A stretch of DNA of 64,000 nt from Falsiroseomonas tokyonensis. Its GTDB lineage: Bacteria > Pseudomonadota > Alphaproteobacteria > Acetobacterales > Acetobacteraceae. How positions within the stretch are numbered: the first letter of the stretch is position 1; every line of letters begins with the position of its first letter. The position numbers and the translations under genes are program-made. The notes below the pieces were generated by a model, which did not search any database, was not told the origin of the DNA, and worked only from the letters and a program-made list of their open reading frames with translations. Below, one piece after another: positions 47,364 to 56,921 of the stretch. The stretch lies in NCBI RefSeq assembly GCF_019024325.1, contig NZ_JAFNJS010000001.1:930001-994000 (forward strand), read 5' to 3'.

Positions 47364-47789
47364 CTATAGCAGGCAGAGCGCCTCCAGCTCCCGCCGCAGG
47401 GCGGGGGGCAGGGCGTCCAGCCCGCCGGCGGCGGCCTGGCCGCGGGGCGCATCGGGCGGCGCCGCCTCGGCGGTCAGGTAGCGCCAGCCCTGGAAGGGTT
47501 TCTGGGGGCGCGGCTCGAGCAGGACGAGTTCCGGGTCCAGCACCAGGCCGGCGCAGCTGGTGCCGTCGTCCCAGCGTTCCTCCCGTACCTCCAGGATCCG
47601 CTGGCGCACGCGGATGAAGCCGGACAGCACCCAGTAGAGCGAACCGCCCTCCACCAGCTCCGCCGCGCGCTTCGGCACCATGCGGGTCTGGTGGCGCAGC
47701 GGCGGGTCCAGCGCGGCGCGGCGCGCCTGGCCGGCGGCCAGCTCCGCCACCTCCTTCGGCCCGACGCAGAGTTTCAGAAGATGCAGCAT
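47364..47789 (-). CDS. DUF1489 family protein
   Basis: 141 residues from ATG 47789 (MLHLLKLCVGPKEVAELA); an upstream ATG four codons earlier is possible. Body: LRHQTRMVPKRAAELVEGGSLYWVLSGFIRVRQRIL, CAGLVLDPELVLLEPRPQKPFQGWRYL, the pattern of DUF1489, a conserved alphaproteobacterial protein of unknown function. No signal peptide. Divergent from the TAXI binding-protein gene. Confidence 0.85.
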   Translation of the reverse strand: MLHLLKLCVGPKEVAELAAGQARRAALDPPLRHQTRMVPKRAAELVEGGSLYWVLSGFIRVRQRILEVREERWDDGTSCAGLVLDPELVLLEPRPQKPFQGWRYLTAEAAPPDAPRGQAAAGGLDALPPALRRELEALCLL

Positions 47790-47917
47790 GGGCCGATGCA
47801 TGTGGCCTGGCGCCGAGTCCGCGCAAGCCCCGGACAGCTCCCAGGCACGCGGGCGCTTGCCCCGAAACCCATCCCGGCTTAAGCGGAAGCAATAAAACAG
47901 TCCCAGGGAGACGAAAC

Positions 47918-48910
47918 ATGCTTCGCCGCAACCTGCTGGCCGCCACCGTGCTCGGTGCCACCGCGCCCGGGCTCTTCACCCCCGCCTTGGCCCAGCCGCG
48001 CAATGCCGCCTGGCCGCGCGCCCTGAACATGGGCACCGCCGCGCCGGGCGGCACCTATGCGCTGTATGGGCCGGCCTGGGGCCAGATCGCGCAGGAAGCG
48101 ACCGGCGTGCAGATTTCCTATCGCACGACGCAGGGCCCGAACCAGAACATCATCCTGGTGAACCGCAAGGAGGTGGAGCTGGGCATGGTGACCATGGGGG
48201 TCGCCCTGCAGGCCTGGAACGGCAACGGCGCCTGGACCCAGGGCAACCGCTTCCGCGATATCCGCGCGCTGTTCCCGATGTATGACACGCCCTTCCACGG
48301 CATCGCACTGAAGCGCAGCGGCATCACTAAGCATGCCGACCTGAACGGCAAGAGCGTCGGCGTCGGCCCGCGCGGCGGCACGCCCGGCACCTACTACCCG
48401 CTGCTGCTGCAGGAGCTGGGCATCACGCCGTCCGCCGTGCGCTATGGCTCGGCCTCGGACCTCGTCGGGCAGATCCAGGACGGGCTGCTGGACAGCTTCC
48501 TCTTCGCCTCCGGCGTGCCGGTGCCGGCCTTCTCCGAGATCGAGGTGCAGGCCGAGGTGAATTTCCTCGACTTCACGCAGGAGGAGGTGGCGAAGCTGAC
48601 GGCGAAGTTCCCGGAGCTGGCCGGCGGCGCGCTGCCGGTCGGCACCTATCGCACCCAGCAGCGGCCGCTCGGCATCGTCGGCATGTACAACTTCGCCATC
48701 GGCCACAAGTCGCTGCCCGATGACCTGGCCTATGAGATCACCAAATCCGTGCTGTCGCAGAATGCCCGCTTCAAGGCGGCGATTTCCGCGGCGTCGGAGA
48801 CGGTGGCGGCGAACTGGACCAAGAACACCTTCCTGCCCTTCCATCCGGGCGCCGCGCGCTACCTGCGCGAGGTCGGCCAGCAGGTGCCGGACAATCTCGT
48901 AATGGCCTGA
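47918..48910 (+). CDS. TAXI-family TRAP transporter solute-binding protein
   Basis: 330 residues. Signal MLRRNLLAATVLGAT...TPALA|Q, then the family pattern LNMGTAAPGGTYALYGPAWGQ, GVQISYRTTQGPNQNI, and ELGMVTMGVALQAW. The C-terminal part has GKSVGVGPRGGTPGTY and VGQIQDGLLDSFLFA. TAXI proteins serve TRAP-type importers, but the TRAP membrane subunits are not in the window. The ligand is unknown. Confidence 0.9.
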   Translation: MLRRNLLAATVLGATAPGLFTPALAQPRNAAWPRALNMGTAAPGGTYALYGPAWGQIAQEATGVQISYRTTQGPNQNIILVNRKEVELGMVTMGVALQAWNGNGAWTQGNRFRDIRALFPMYDTPFHGIALKRSGITKHADLNGKSVGVGPRGGTPGTYYPLLLQELGITPSAVRYGSASDLVGQIQDGLLDSFLFASGVPVPAFSEIEVQAEVNFLDFTQEEVAKLTAKFPELAGGALPVGTYRTQQRPLGIVGMYNFAIGHKSLPDDLAYEITKSVLSQNARFKAAISAASETVAANWTKNTFLPFHPGAARYLREVGQQVPDNLVMA

Positions 48911-49068
48911 GGCCGGGGCGGCGGGCGGGGCCACGGCTCCCGCCTTGCCTGCAAGCGGGGCTGCGGCCCCGCCTGGCCTGACCGGCCCGGCCGCCAGGCC
49001 GCGGACGTTCACCTGCTGGCAAGACGCCTCTGCGACACTGCGGGCTCGCCATCCGTGGAGCCTGCAAT

Positions 49069-51387
49069 ATGCGTTTTCTCCTCGACTTGTCGGTCGGCCG
49101 TAAACTCGCGGCCTCGGCAGTGCTTGCCTTGCTTCTGCTGCTGGGACTGGTCGTGGTGATCTGGCAGGAAACCAGCGGCATCCTGGACGAGCAGCAGGTG
49201 TCCGCCCGCGTGCAGACCTCCATGGACCGGATGGAGCATGGCGCCGACCAGCTGCGGGAGGTCGCCATGCTGGAGCGCGACCTGCTGCTGACCCATGAGG
49301 AAGCCGGCCAGGCCCCCGCCTGGGCCGCCATCGAGGCCGCGATCCGCGAGGGTGTCAGCGCCGTCCGCGCCTCGCTCACCGGCCTCGACGCGCCTGTCAT
49401 GGCCGCCGCCGTGGATCGGCTGGGCCAGGCGGCGGAGGTCTATCGCGCGGCGCTGGAGCGGGTGGCGCAGCAGCGCCTGCTGATCATCCAGGCGCGCGAC
49501 AAGGAATTGTTCCCCCTCTCCTCCGATTACGACGCGCTGTTCGAGGCCGTCTCCGCCAGCTTCGGCTTCGACCTGCCGGCGGACCAGCAGGATGATGCGC
49601 GGCACCGCCTGCTGACCGTGCATGGCGCGGTGAACGATGTGCGCATCGGCGTGCAGCGGCTGCTGGCCACGGGCGACGAGGCGCAGTTGCGCCGGGTGCG
49701 GCGCGGCATCGCCCAGGCGCGCGTGCACAGCCGCGGCCTGGTCTCGCTGGAAGCGCCGGGCCGGCTGCGGGAAGATGTGAACCGCCTGGCCGAACGCGCC
49801 CAGGCCATCGGCGCGGCGGCGGCCAAGATCCTCGATGCCGGGGAGGAGGTGACCAAGGCGCGACGCGAACAGGTCGCCACGGCCCGCGAGGCCCTGCAGC
49901 AGGCGGTGGAGGCGCTGGGCACGGCCGGACTTAACCTGGCCACGACGCAGCGCGAGAAGGTGATGCAGCGCGCCGAGCTGGTGCGGTCCGGCGCCCTGTG
50001 GTCCGGCGGCGCCATCGGCCTGGTGCTGCTGCTCTCTTCCCTCGCCATGGCCCGCGGCATCGGCGCGCCGATGCGCAGGCTCTCCGCCGTCATGGCGCGG
50101 ATCGCGGCCGGCGAGGCCGGCGTGACGGTGCCCGATCGCGGCCGACGCGACGAGATCGGCCAGATGGCGGAGGCGCTGGAAGGCCTGCGCGCCACCGTCA
50201 ACCGCGCCTTCGCCCAGGGCCAGATGATCGAGCAGCTGCCCTCGGCGGTGATGAGCGCGGATCCGCGCGACGGCTTCCGCATCACCTACATGAACGCCGA
50301 ATCGCAGCGCCTGATGGGCAGCCTGCGCCAGCTTTTGCCCTGCGCGCCGGAGGAGATGGTCGGCCAGAGCATCGACATCTTCCACAAGCACCCGCAGAAG
50401 CAGCTGGCGCTGCTGGCCGACCCGTCCCGCCTGCCGCATAGCGCGCGGATCAACCTGGGGAAGGAGGTGCTGGAGCTGCGCGTCTCCGCCATCCGCGACG
50501 CCGCCGGCGCCTATAGCGGCGCGATGCTGACCTGGACCCTGGCGACCGAGCAGGTGCGCCTGGCCGATACCTTCGAGAACGAGGTGGGCGCCGTCGTCAC
50601 TGCCGTGGCGCAATCGGCGGAACGGCTGCAGCAATCCGCCATCGCACTCTCCGGCACCGCCGCCACCTCGGGCGAGGAAGCCGCCGCGGTGGCCGCGGCG
50701 GGCAGCCGGGCGCAGGGCGATGTGCAGGCGGTGGCCGCGGCCGCCGAGCAGATGGCGAGCTCCGTCAGCGAAATCTCCCGCCAGGTGGGGGAGGCCGCCC
50801 AGGTCGCCGGCCGCGCGGTGGAGGAGGCGCGCGCCACGGATGCGACCGTGCAGGGCCTGTCCGAGGCGGCGACGCGCATCGGCGACGTGGTCCGGCTGAT
50901 CGGCGACATCGCCGGCCAGACCAATCTGCTGGCGCTGAACGCGACGATCGAGGCGGCCCGCGCCGGGGAGGCCGGGAAGGGCTTCGCGGTGGTGGCGAGC
51001 GAGGTGAAGTCGCTGGCCGGCCAAACCGCCAAGGCGACGGAGGAGATCGCGGCCCAGATCAGCCAGATGCAGACGGCCACCACCCAGGCGGTGACGGCCA
51101 TCCGCGGCATCGGCAGCACGGTGGAACGCACCAGCGAGATTGCGACGGCCATCGCCGCCGCGGTGGAACAGCAGGGCGCCGCGACGCAGGAGATCGCGCG
51201 CAGCGCTGGCCAGGTGGCGGAGGCGACGCAGACCGTGGCGCGGCGGATCGAGGGTGTGCGCGGCGCGGCCCAGGCCACCGGCACCGCCGCCACGGCGATG
51301 CGTGACGACAGCGGCACCCTGGCCGACCAGGCCACCCAGCTGCGGGAGAAGACCGACAGCTTCCTGCGCGCCGTCCGGGCCATGTAG
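49069..51387 (+). CDS. Methyl-accepting chemotaxis protein with a PAS domain
   Basis: 772 residues. Transmembrane segments near 12-31 and 311-329 flank a helical periplasmic domain of about 280 residues. HAMP at 330-380 ([20 protein letters not shown]), PAS-like segment about 385-505 ([35 protein letters not shown]), then the signalling domain with the conserved hairpin [18 protein letters not shown] near 617-635. It relays a ligand signal to CheA. No CheR/CheB-binding pentapeptide is seen at the end, FLRAVRAM. It is isolated from other chemotaxis genes. Confidence 0.93.
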   Translation: MRFLLDLSVGRKLAASAVLALLLLLGLVVVIWQETSGILDEQQVSARVQTSMDRMEHGADQLREVAMLERDLLLTHEEAGQAPAWAAIEAAIREGVSAVRASLTGLDAPVMAAAVDRLGQAAEVYRAALERVAQQRLLIIQARDKELFPLSSDYDALFEAVSASFGFDLPADQQDDARHRLLTVHGAVNDVRIGVQRLLATGDEAQLRRVRRGIAQARVHSRGLVSLEAPGRLREDVNRLAERAQAIGAAAAKILDAGEEVTKARREQVATAREALQQAVEALGTAGLNLATTQREKVMQRAELVRSGALWSGGAIGLVLLLSSLAMARGIGAPMRRLSAVMARIAAGEAGVTVPDRGRRDEIGQMAEALEGLRATVNRAFAQGQMIEQLPSAVMSADPRDGFRITYMNAESQRLMGSLRQLLPCAPEEMVGQSIDIFHKHPQKQLALLADPSRLPHSARINLGKEVLELRVSAIRDAAGAYSGAMLTWTLATEQVRLADTFENEVGAVVTAVAQSAERLQQSAIALSGTAATSGEEAAAVAAAGSRAQGDVQAVAAAAEQMASSVSEISRQVGEAAQVAGRAVEEARATDATVQGLSEAATRIGDVVRLIGDIAGQTNLLALNATIEAARAGEAGKGFAVVASEVKSLAGQTAKATEEIAAQISQMQTATTQAVTAIRGIGSTVERTSEIATAIAAAVEQQGAATQEIARSAGQVAEATQTVARRIEGVRGAAQATGTAATAMRDDSGTLADQATQLREKTDSFLRAVRAM

Positions 51388-51470
51388 CCGAGGCGCGATC
51401 CGCCCAGGCGCTTGCCGCGCCGGGGCGGAAGCGCCTAAGCCCGCCTGCGAAAATGAGGCAGGAGCGGCAG

Positions 51471-52493
51471 ATGGGCTACAGGATGGCCGTGGTCGGCGCC
51501 ACCGGGGCGGTGGGGCGCGAGATCCTCAAGACGCTGGCGGAGCGCAGCTTCCCGGTGGACAGCATGGTGGCGCTGGCCTCCGGCCGCTCCTCCGGGCAGC
51601 AGGTCTCCTTCGGCGACGACCAGGTGCTGACGGTGAAGTCGCTCGACAGCTTCGACTTCAAGGGCATCGACATCGCGCTGTTCTCGCCCGGCGCGGCGGT
51701 CAGCGCGGTGCATGCGCCGCGGGCGGCGGCGGCCGGCTGCGTGGTGATCGACAATACCAGCCAGTTCCGCATGGACCCCGACGTGCCACTGGTGGTGCCG
51801 GAGGTGAATCCGCAGGCGCTGGCCCGCTTCAGGAAGCGGCGGATCATCGCCAACCCGAACTGCTCCACCATCCAGATGGTGGTGGCGCTGAAGCCGCTGC
51901 ATGACCTGGCGCGGGTGAAGCGGGTGGTGGTCTCCACCTACCAATCCGTCTCCGGCGCGGGGCGGGAGGCGATGGACGAGCTCTGGTCGCAGACCCGCGG
52001 CGTCTATGTGAACGAGACCCCGCCCTCGGAACAATTCACCAAGCAGATCGCCTTCAACGTCATCCCGCATATCGACAACTTCCTGGCCGATGGCTCGACC
52101 CGGGAGGAGACGAAGATGGCGGAGGAGACGCGCAAGATTCTCAGCCCGGACATCGCGGTGATGGCGACCTGCGTGCGCGTGCCGGTCTTCATCGGCCATG
52201 CCGAGGCGGTGCATGTGGAATTCGAGGAGCCGATCACCGAGGCCGATGCCTGGTCCGCATTGCGGGAGGCGCCGGGCATCATCGTGCTCGATCGGCGGGA
52301 GGATGGCGGCTATGCGACGCCGGCCGAGATCGCCGGCGAGGACGCCGTCTATGTCAGCCGCCTGCGCCGCGACCTGACCGTGCCGAACGGCCTGGCCTTC
52401 TGGTGCGTCAGCGACAACCTCCGCAAGGGCGCGGCGCTGAACGCGGTGCAGATTGCGGAGGAACTGGTGGCGCAAGGGCTTCTGGGGGGCTGA
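51471..52493 (+). CDS. asd: Aspartate-semialdehyde dehydrogenase
   Basis: 340 residues from ATG 51471, which has GGAG at 51461-51464; an ATG at 51453 would add six residues. Rossmann motif VVGATGAVG at 7-15, and the catalytic Cys in IANPNCSTIQM (C131). The H-containing VFIGHAEAVHVEF is also present. NADP-dependent reduction of aspartyl phosphate in lysine, threonine and methionine synthesis. It lies upstream of the sdh operon but separated by a promoter. Confidence 0.96.
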   Translation: MGYRMAVVGATGAVGREILKTLAERSFPVDSMVALASGRSSGQQVSFGDDQVLTVKSLDSFDFKGIDIALFSPGAAVSAVHAPRAAAAGCVVIDNTSQFRMDPDVPLVVPEVNPQALARFRKRRIIANPNCSTIQMVVALKPLHDLARVKRVVVSTYQSVSGAGREAMDELWSQTRGVYVNETPPSEQFTKQIAFNVIPHIDNFLADGSTREETKMAEETRKILSPDIAVMATCVRVPVFIGHAEAVHVEFEEPITEADAWSALREAPGIIVLDRREDGGYATPAEIAGEDAVYVSRLRRDLTVPNGLAFWCVSDNLRKGAALNAVQIAEELVAQGLLGG

Positions 52494-52518
52494 GCCCCCT
52501 GCGGCCTTAACCCCGCCT

Positions 52519-52677
52519 TCAGAACAGCACCCGCAGGATCGTCGCCAGGGCCGCGCCGGCCGTCAGCAGCTTGTGCACCAGGTCCAGCACCGTCGTCCGC
52601 GCCGGGCGAGCCGCCTCGGGGCGGGGCTCGCGCGGGGCGAAGCGGGGCAGGCGGGGTGGCGGATCGCGGGGGCGCAT
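52519..52677 (-). CDS. Possible 52-residue peptide
   Basis: MRPRDPPPRLPRFAPREPRP then an alanine/leucine-rich helix (TVLDLVHKLLTAGAALATIL) ending RVLF. It has no clear ribosome-binding site, but is the only coding-like frame between asd and sdhC, and has an arginine/proline N-terminus with a hydrophobic C-terminus. I cannot assign a function; it may not be a real gene. Confidence 0.3.
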   Translation of the reverse strand: MRPRDPPPRLPRFAPREPRPEAARPARTTVLDLVHKLLTAGAALATILRVLF

Positions 52678-52746
52678 GGCCTGAGGATATCATTCCTAAT
52701 CATGCGCGCCATACACGATTTGTTCTCCTATTCCTGCCAGCCTGCG

Positions 52747-52774
52747 TTGACGCTATGGCGCGCTGCACCATAAA
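52747..52774 (+). promoter_or_regulatory. Probable promoter of the sdh operon
   Basis: -35 TTGACG (52747-52752), 16-bp spacer, -10 CATAAA (52769-52774; or ATAAAA with 17-bp spacing). It is 61 bp upstream of the sdhC ATG. The segment 52690-52740 before it is AT-rich compared with its surroundings. Confidence 0.45.
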
Positions 52775-52834
52775 AGCCTGTCAACAGTGTGCGCGCGCCC
52801 CGCAATCAGGCGCGCGATGAGGAGCGGGCACCGC

Positions 52835-53278
52835 ATGTCATCAGTTCCCGACGCAAGCGACGCGACCATGCTGGGTCGCCGTACCGATGGCACGCCGGTG
52901 CGCCGGCCGCTGTCGCCGCATCTGCAGGTCTACGACATGATGCAGATGACCAGCGCGCTTTCCATCTCGCATCGCGCCACCGGCATCGCCTGGACCGCCG
53001 GCGCCGCCTTGATGGTGTGGTGGCTGGTCGCCGCCGCCTCCGGCCCCGAGGCCTTCGCCTGGGTGCAGTGGTTCCTGGGCTCCTTCCTCGGCATCCTGGT
53101 GCTGATGGGCGTCACCGCCGCGGCCTGGTTCCATACCCTGGCCGGGGTGCGCCACCTGTTCTGGGATGCGGGCTATGGCTACGACATCCCGACCACCTAC
53201 AAATCCGGCCGGATAGTGCTGGTCGGCACCGCCGTGCTGACGGCGCTGACCTGGCTCGCGCTGCTGATCTCCTGGTGA
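52835..53278 (+). CDS. sdhC: Succinate dehydrogenase, cytochrome b556 subunit
   Basis: 147 residues. Three membrane helices (about 43-65, 73-97, 120-145). Hallmarks: RPLSPHLQVYDMMQMTSALSI, SHRATGIAWT and FHTLAGVRHLFWDAGYG (candidate haem-axial His region). Anchors SdhAB in the inner membrane and carries quinone and haem b. I chose ATG 52835 after GGAG; an upstream ATG at 52817 is possible. First of sdhCDAB. Confidence 0.95.
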   Translation: MSSVPDASDATMLGRRTDGTPVRRPLSPHLQVYDMMQMTSALSISHRATGIAWTAGAALMVWWLVAAASGPEAFAWVQWFLGSFLGILVLMGVTAAAWFHTLAGVRHLFWDAGYGYDIPTTYKSGRIVLVGTAVLTALTWLALLISW

Positions 53279-53289
53279 GGGGCGAGACC

Positions 53290-53682
53290 ATGGAACCGAC
53301 ACGCGCCACCACGCTGCGCACCCCGCTCGGCCGCGTCCGCGGCTCGGGCTCGGCGAAGTCCGGCACGCATCACTGGTGGATGCAGCGCGTCACCTCGCTG
53401 GCGCTGCTGCCGCTGACGATTTGGTTCATCGTCTCGCTCGCCACCTCGGCCGGCCTGACGCATCTCGAGGCCGCGGCCTGGATCGGGCACCCGGTCAATG
53501 CGGTGCTGCTGCTGGCGCTGATCGGCCTGACCTTCCACCACACCGCGGCCGGGCTGCAGGTGGTGCTGGAAGACTATGCCAAGCCGGAATGGGTGAAGAT
53601 CGCCTCCATCCTCGCGGTGAAGGCGGTGTGCGCATTGCTGGCGCTGGCGGCCGCCCTGGCCGTTTTGCGCCTTGCGGTCTGA
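53290..53682 (+). CDS. sdhD: Succinate dehydrogenase, membrane anchor subunit
   Basis: 130 residues. RTPLGRVRGSGSAKSGTHHWWMQRV near the N-terminus, membrane helices near 37-55, 60-80 and 105-128, and HHTAAGLQVVLEDYA (quinone-site region). Partners SdhC. It begins 12 bp after sdhC and is 72 bp before sdhA. The longer open frame overlapping sdhC is not used. Confidence 0.94.
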   Translation: MEPTRATTLRTPLGRVRGSGSAKSGTHHWWMQRVTSLALLPLTIWFIVSLATSAGLTHLEAAAWIGHPVNAVLLLALIGLTFHHTAAGLQVVLEDYAKPEWVKIASILAVKAVCALLALAAALAVLRLAV

Positions 53683-53754
53683 GGTATCGGACCAAACTCG
53701 GGTCTAACCGGCGCGGGCCATTTCGCCCCGCCACACGGATGGACGGCAGACCAG

Positions 53755-55572
53755 ATGAACGCCATCTCCAAGCCCGCAATCGGCGGCGGAGCCTATCGGA
53801 TCGTCGACCACACCTATGACGTGGTCGTGGTCGGCGCAGGCGGTGCGGGCCTGCGCGCCACCTTCGGCATGGGGGCCTCCGGCCTCAAGACTGCCTGCAT
53901 CACCAAGGTCTTCCCGACGCGGTCGCACACCGTCGCCGCGCAGGGCGGCGTTGGCGCCGCGCTCGGCAATATGGGCGAGGATGACTGGCGCTGGCACATG
54001 TACGACACCGTGAAGGGGTCGGACTGGCTGGGCGACCAGGACGCCATCGAATACATGTGCCGCGAGGCGATCCCGGCGATCATCGAGCTGGAGCACTACG
54101 GCGTGCCCTTCAGCCGGACCGAGGACGGCAAGATCTACCAGCGCCCCTTCGGCGGCCACATGCAGGACTACGGCAAGACGCCGGCTATGCGCGCCTGCGC
54201 CGCCGCCGACCGCACCGGCCACGCCATCCTGCACACGCTGTACCAGCAGGCGCTGAAGGCCAATTGCGAGTTCTTCGTCGAATACATCGCCCTCGACCTG
54301 ATCATGGACGATGAGGGCGTCTGCCGCGGCGTCACCGCCTGGAACCTGGAAGACGGCAGCCTGCACCGCTTCCGCGCTCAGACGGTGGTGATGGCGACCG
54401 GCGGCTATGGCCGCGCCTATTTCTCCTGCACCTCCGCCCATACCTGCACCGGCGATGGCGGCGGCATGGTGCTGCGCGCTGGCCTGCCGCTGCAGGACAA
54501 TGAGTTCGTCCAGTTCCACCCGACCGGCATCTACGGCTCCGGCTGCCTGGTGACCGAGGGCGCGCGCGGCGAGGGTGGCTACCTGACGAATTCCGAGGGC
54601 GAGCGCTTCATGGAGCGCTATGCGCCGACGGCGAAGGACCTCGCCTCCCGCGACGTCGTCTCCCGCGCCATGTCGATGGAAATCCGCGAGGGCCGCGGCG
54701 TCGGCCCGCTGAAGGACCATATCCACCTGCACCTGGAGCACCTGGGTGCCGACCTGCTGCATGAGCGCCTTCCCGGCATCTCCGAGACCGCCAAGATCTT
54801 CGCGGGCGTGGATGTGACGAAGGAGCCCATCCCGATGCTGCCGACCGTGCACTACAACATGGGCGGCATTCCCACGAACATCCATTGCGAGGTGCTGAAC
54901 CCCACCAGCCAGGACCAGGACCGCGTGGTCCGCGGCCTGATGGCGGTGGGCGAGGCGGCCTGCGTTTCGGTCCACGGCGCCAACCGCCTCGGCACCAACA
55001 GCCTGCTCGACCTGGTGGTCTTCGGCCGCGCTGCCGCGCATCGCGCGGCGGAGACGATCAAGCCCGGCGCCAGCCAGCCGCCGCTGCCCGCAGGCGCCGG
55101 CGACTCCAGCTGGGCGCGCTTCGACAAGGTGCGGAACGCCAAGGGCGGCTCCTCCGTCTCCGACGTCCGCCTGCAGATGCAGCGCACCATGCAGGAACAC
55201 GCCGCTGTCTTCCGCACTTCCGAACTGCTGAAGGAAGGCGTGGAGAAGATGGCGAAGGTCGCCTCGGGCTACGAGGATATCCGCATCGCCGACCGCAGCC
55301 TGATCTGGAACAGCGACCTCGTGGAGGCGCTTGAGCTGGACAACCTGATCGGCAATGCGCTGACCACGGTGGTGGGCGCCGAGGCCCGCAAGGAATCCCG
55401 CGGCGCCCATGCGCATGAGGACTACCCCGAGCGCGACGATGCGAACTGGATGAAGCACACCCTGGCCTGGGTGGACGACAAGCGGAACGTGAAGCTGGAC
55501 TATCGCGACGTGAAGATGCGGACGCTCACCAACGAGGTCCAGGTCTTCCCGCCCAAGGCGCGCGTGTACTAG
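53755..55572 (+). CDS. sdhA: Succinate dehydrogenase flavoprotein subunit
   Basis: 605 residues. FAD-binding [12 protein letters not shown] near 24-35; the covalent FAD His is H58 in [11 protein letters not shown]. Catalytic region [26 protein letters not shown] and [10 protein letters not shown]. The C-terminal [11 protein letters not shown] is standard. Oxidises succinate to fumarate, delivering electrons to SdhB and quinone. Tightly linked to sdhB (16 bp). Confidence 0.98.
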   Translation: MNAISKPAIGGGAYRIVDHTYDVVVVGAGGAGLRATFGMGASGLKTACITKVFPTRSHTVAAQGGVGAALGNMGEDDWRWHMYDTVKGSDWLGDQDAIEYMCREAIPAIIELEHYGVPFSRTEDGKIYQRPFGGHMQDYGKTPAMRACAAADRTGHAILHTLYQQALKANCEFFVEYIALDLIMDDEGVCRGVTAWNLEDGSLHRFRAQTVVMATGGYGRAYFSCTSAHTCTGDGGGMVLRAGLPLQDNEFVQFHPTGIYGSGCLVTEGARGEGGYLTNSEGERFMERYAPTAKDLASRDVVSRAMSMEIREGRGVGPLKDHIHLHLEHLGADLLHERLPGISETAKIFAGVDVTKEPIPMLPTVHYNMGGIPTNIHCEVLNPTSQDQDRVVRGLMAVGEAACVSVHGANRLGTNSLLDLVVFGRAAAHRAAETIKPGASQPPLPAGAGDSSWARFDKVRNAKGGSSVSDVRLQMQRTMQEHAAVFRTSELLKEGVEKMAKVASGYEDIRIADRSLIWNSDLVEALELDNLIGNALTTVVGAEARKESRGAHAHEDYPERDDANWMKHTLAWVDDKRNVKLDYRDVKMRTLTNEVQVFPPKARVY

Positions 55573-55588
55573 GAGCCCGATCAGAGCC

Positions 55589-56371
55589 ATGGCCACCTTC
55601 ACGCTGCCGCGCAACTCGACCATCACCAAGGGCAAGCACTTCCCCGCGCCGGCCGGCGCGACGAAGGTGCGGACCTTCAAGATCTATCGCTGGGATCCGG
55701 ATTCCGGCGAGAACCCGCGCACCGACACCTACGACGTCGACCTCGACAAGTGCGGGCCGATGGTTCTCGACGCCCTCATCAAGATCAAGAACGAGGTCGA
55801 CAGCACCCTGACCTTCCGGCGCTCCTGCCGAGAGGGCATCTGCGGCTCCTGCTCGATGAATATCGACGGGCTGAACACCCTGGCCTGCCTGAAGCCGATC
55901 GAGGATGTGAAGGCCGAGGTCCGCATCCACCCGCTGCCGCATATGCCGGTGGTGAAGGACCTGGTGCCCGACCTGTCCCAGATCTACGCCCAGCTGCGCA
56001 GCGTGGAGCCCTGGCTGAAGGCCGACACCCCCCCGCCGCCGGATGGCGAGCGCCTGCAGTCGAAGGAGGAGCGCGCCAAGCTCGACGGGCTGTGGGAATG
56101 CATCCTCTGCTTCTGCTGCTCCACCGCCTGCCCGAGCTACTGGTGGAACGGCGACCGCTACCTGGGCCCGGCCGTGCTGCTGCAGGCCTATCGCTGGATC
56201 GCGGACAGCCGCGATGAGCACACCGGCGCGCGGCTGGATGCGCTGGAGGATCCCTTCAAGCTGTATCGCTGCCACACCATCATGAACTGCACCCGGACCT
56301 GCCCGAAGGGGCTGAACCCGGCCCAGGCCATCGGTGACATCAAGAAGATGCTCGCCGAGCGGGTGGTGTGA
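55589..56371 (+). CDS. sdhB: Succinate dehydrogenase iron-sulfur subunit
   Basis: 260 residues. [2Fe-2S] ligands C80, C85, C88, C100 ([10 protein letters not shown]...LAC); the [4Fe-4S] and [3Fe-4S] ligands begin at C171 ([14 protein letters not shown]) and end in [18 protein letters not shown]. Electron bridge from SdhA to quinone. The order sdhCDAB is as in many proteobacteria. Confidence 0.98.
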   Translation: MATFTLPRNSTITKGKHFPAPAGATKVRTFKIYRWDPDSGENPRTDTYDVDLDKCGPMVLDALIKIKNEVDSTLTFRRSCREGICGSCSMNIDGLNTLACLKPIEDVKAEVRIHPLPHMPVVKDLVPDLSQIYAQLRSVEPWLKADTPPPPDGERLQSKEERAKLDGLWECILCFCCSTACPSYWWNGDRYLGPAVLLQAYRWIADSRDEHTGARLDALEDPFKLYRCHTIMNCTRTCPKGLNPAQAIGDIKKMLAERVV

Positions 56372-56396
56372 TTTTGGGAAGCAGGGCGGCCTGACC

Positions 56397-56816
56397 ATGA
56401 CCGCCCTGCTCGTCATCGCGCTGTTCTGCACGGCGCTGCTGTTCGGCGGCATGGCCTTCTTCGCCGCCCTCATCGCGCCCATCGTCTTCCGCGTGCTGCC
56501 CGGCGACATGGCCGGGCGCTTCATCCGCAGCGTCTTCCCGCCCTACTACCTCTGGGTGCTCGCCACCTCGGCGGCGGCCTGCGTGGCGCTGTTCCCGCTG
56601 TCCAAGATCGATGCGGGCATCATGGCGGCCATCGCGGGCCTCACCGTCTTCCTCCGCCAGATGCTGATGCCGCGCATCAATGCGCTGTCGGACCGCGTGA
56701 AGGCCGGCGACACCACTGCCCAGCGCGGCTTCGACACCGGTCACCGCCTCTCCGTCGCGGCCAATCTGCTGCAGCTGGTGGCGGCCGGCGTGGTGCTTGC
56801 GGGATTCGTCTTCTGA
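56397..56816 (+). CDS. DUF4149 membrane protein
   Basis: 139 residues from ATG 56397 (MTALLVIALFCTALLFGGM). Four hydrophobic segments: about 2-28, 44-66, 70-92 and 118-139. AFFAALIAPIVFRVLPGDMAGRF is characteristic of DUF4149 (TMEM205-like). It begins 25 bp after sdhB and probably shares its transcript; no link to SDH function is known to me. Confidence 0.82.
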   Translation: MTALLVIALFCTALLFGGMAFFAALIAPIVFRVLPGDMAGRFIRSVFPPYYLWVLATSAAACVALFPLSKIDAGIMAAIAGLTVFLRQMLMPRINALSDRVKAGDTTAQRGFDTGHRLSVAANLLQLVAAGVVLAGFVF

Positions 56817-56921
56817 GGTTTCCGCCGCAATAAACCGCCACTTTCCGGCGGCTGCAGGATCGCTTAATTCTAGCGGCAGAAGCGGGCAGCCGGCCCGCGC
56901 GCCCATCCGGGAGGAAGTTCC

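Noticed and set aside
45079-48054. Long minus-strand frame spanning the scoAB region
   Set aside because: It runs across several clear genes and both hairpin clusters, with no recognisable domain.
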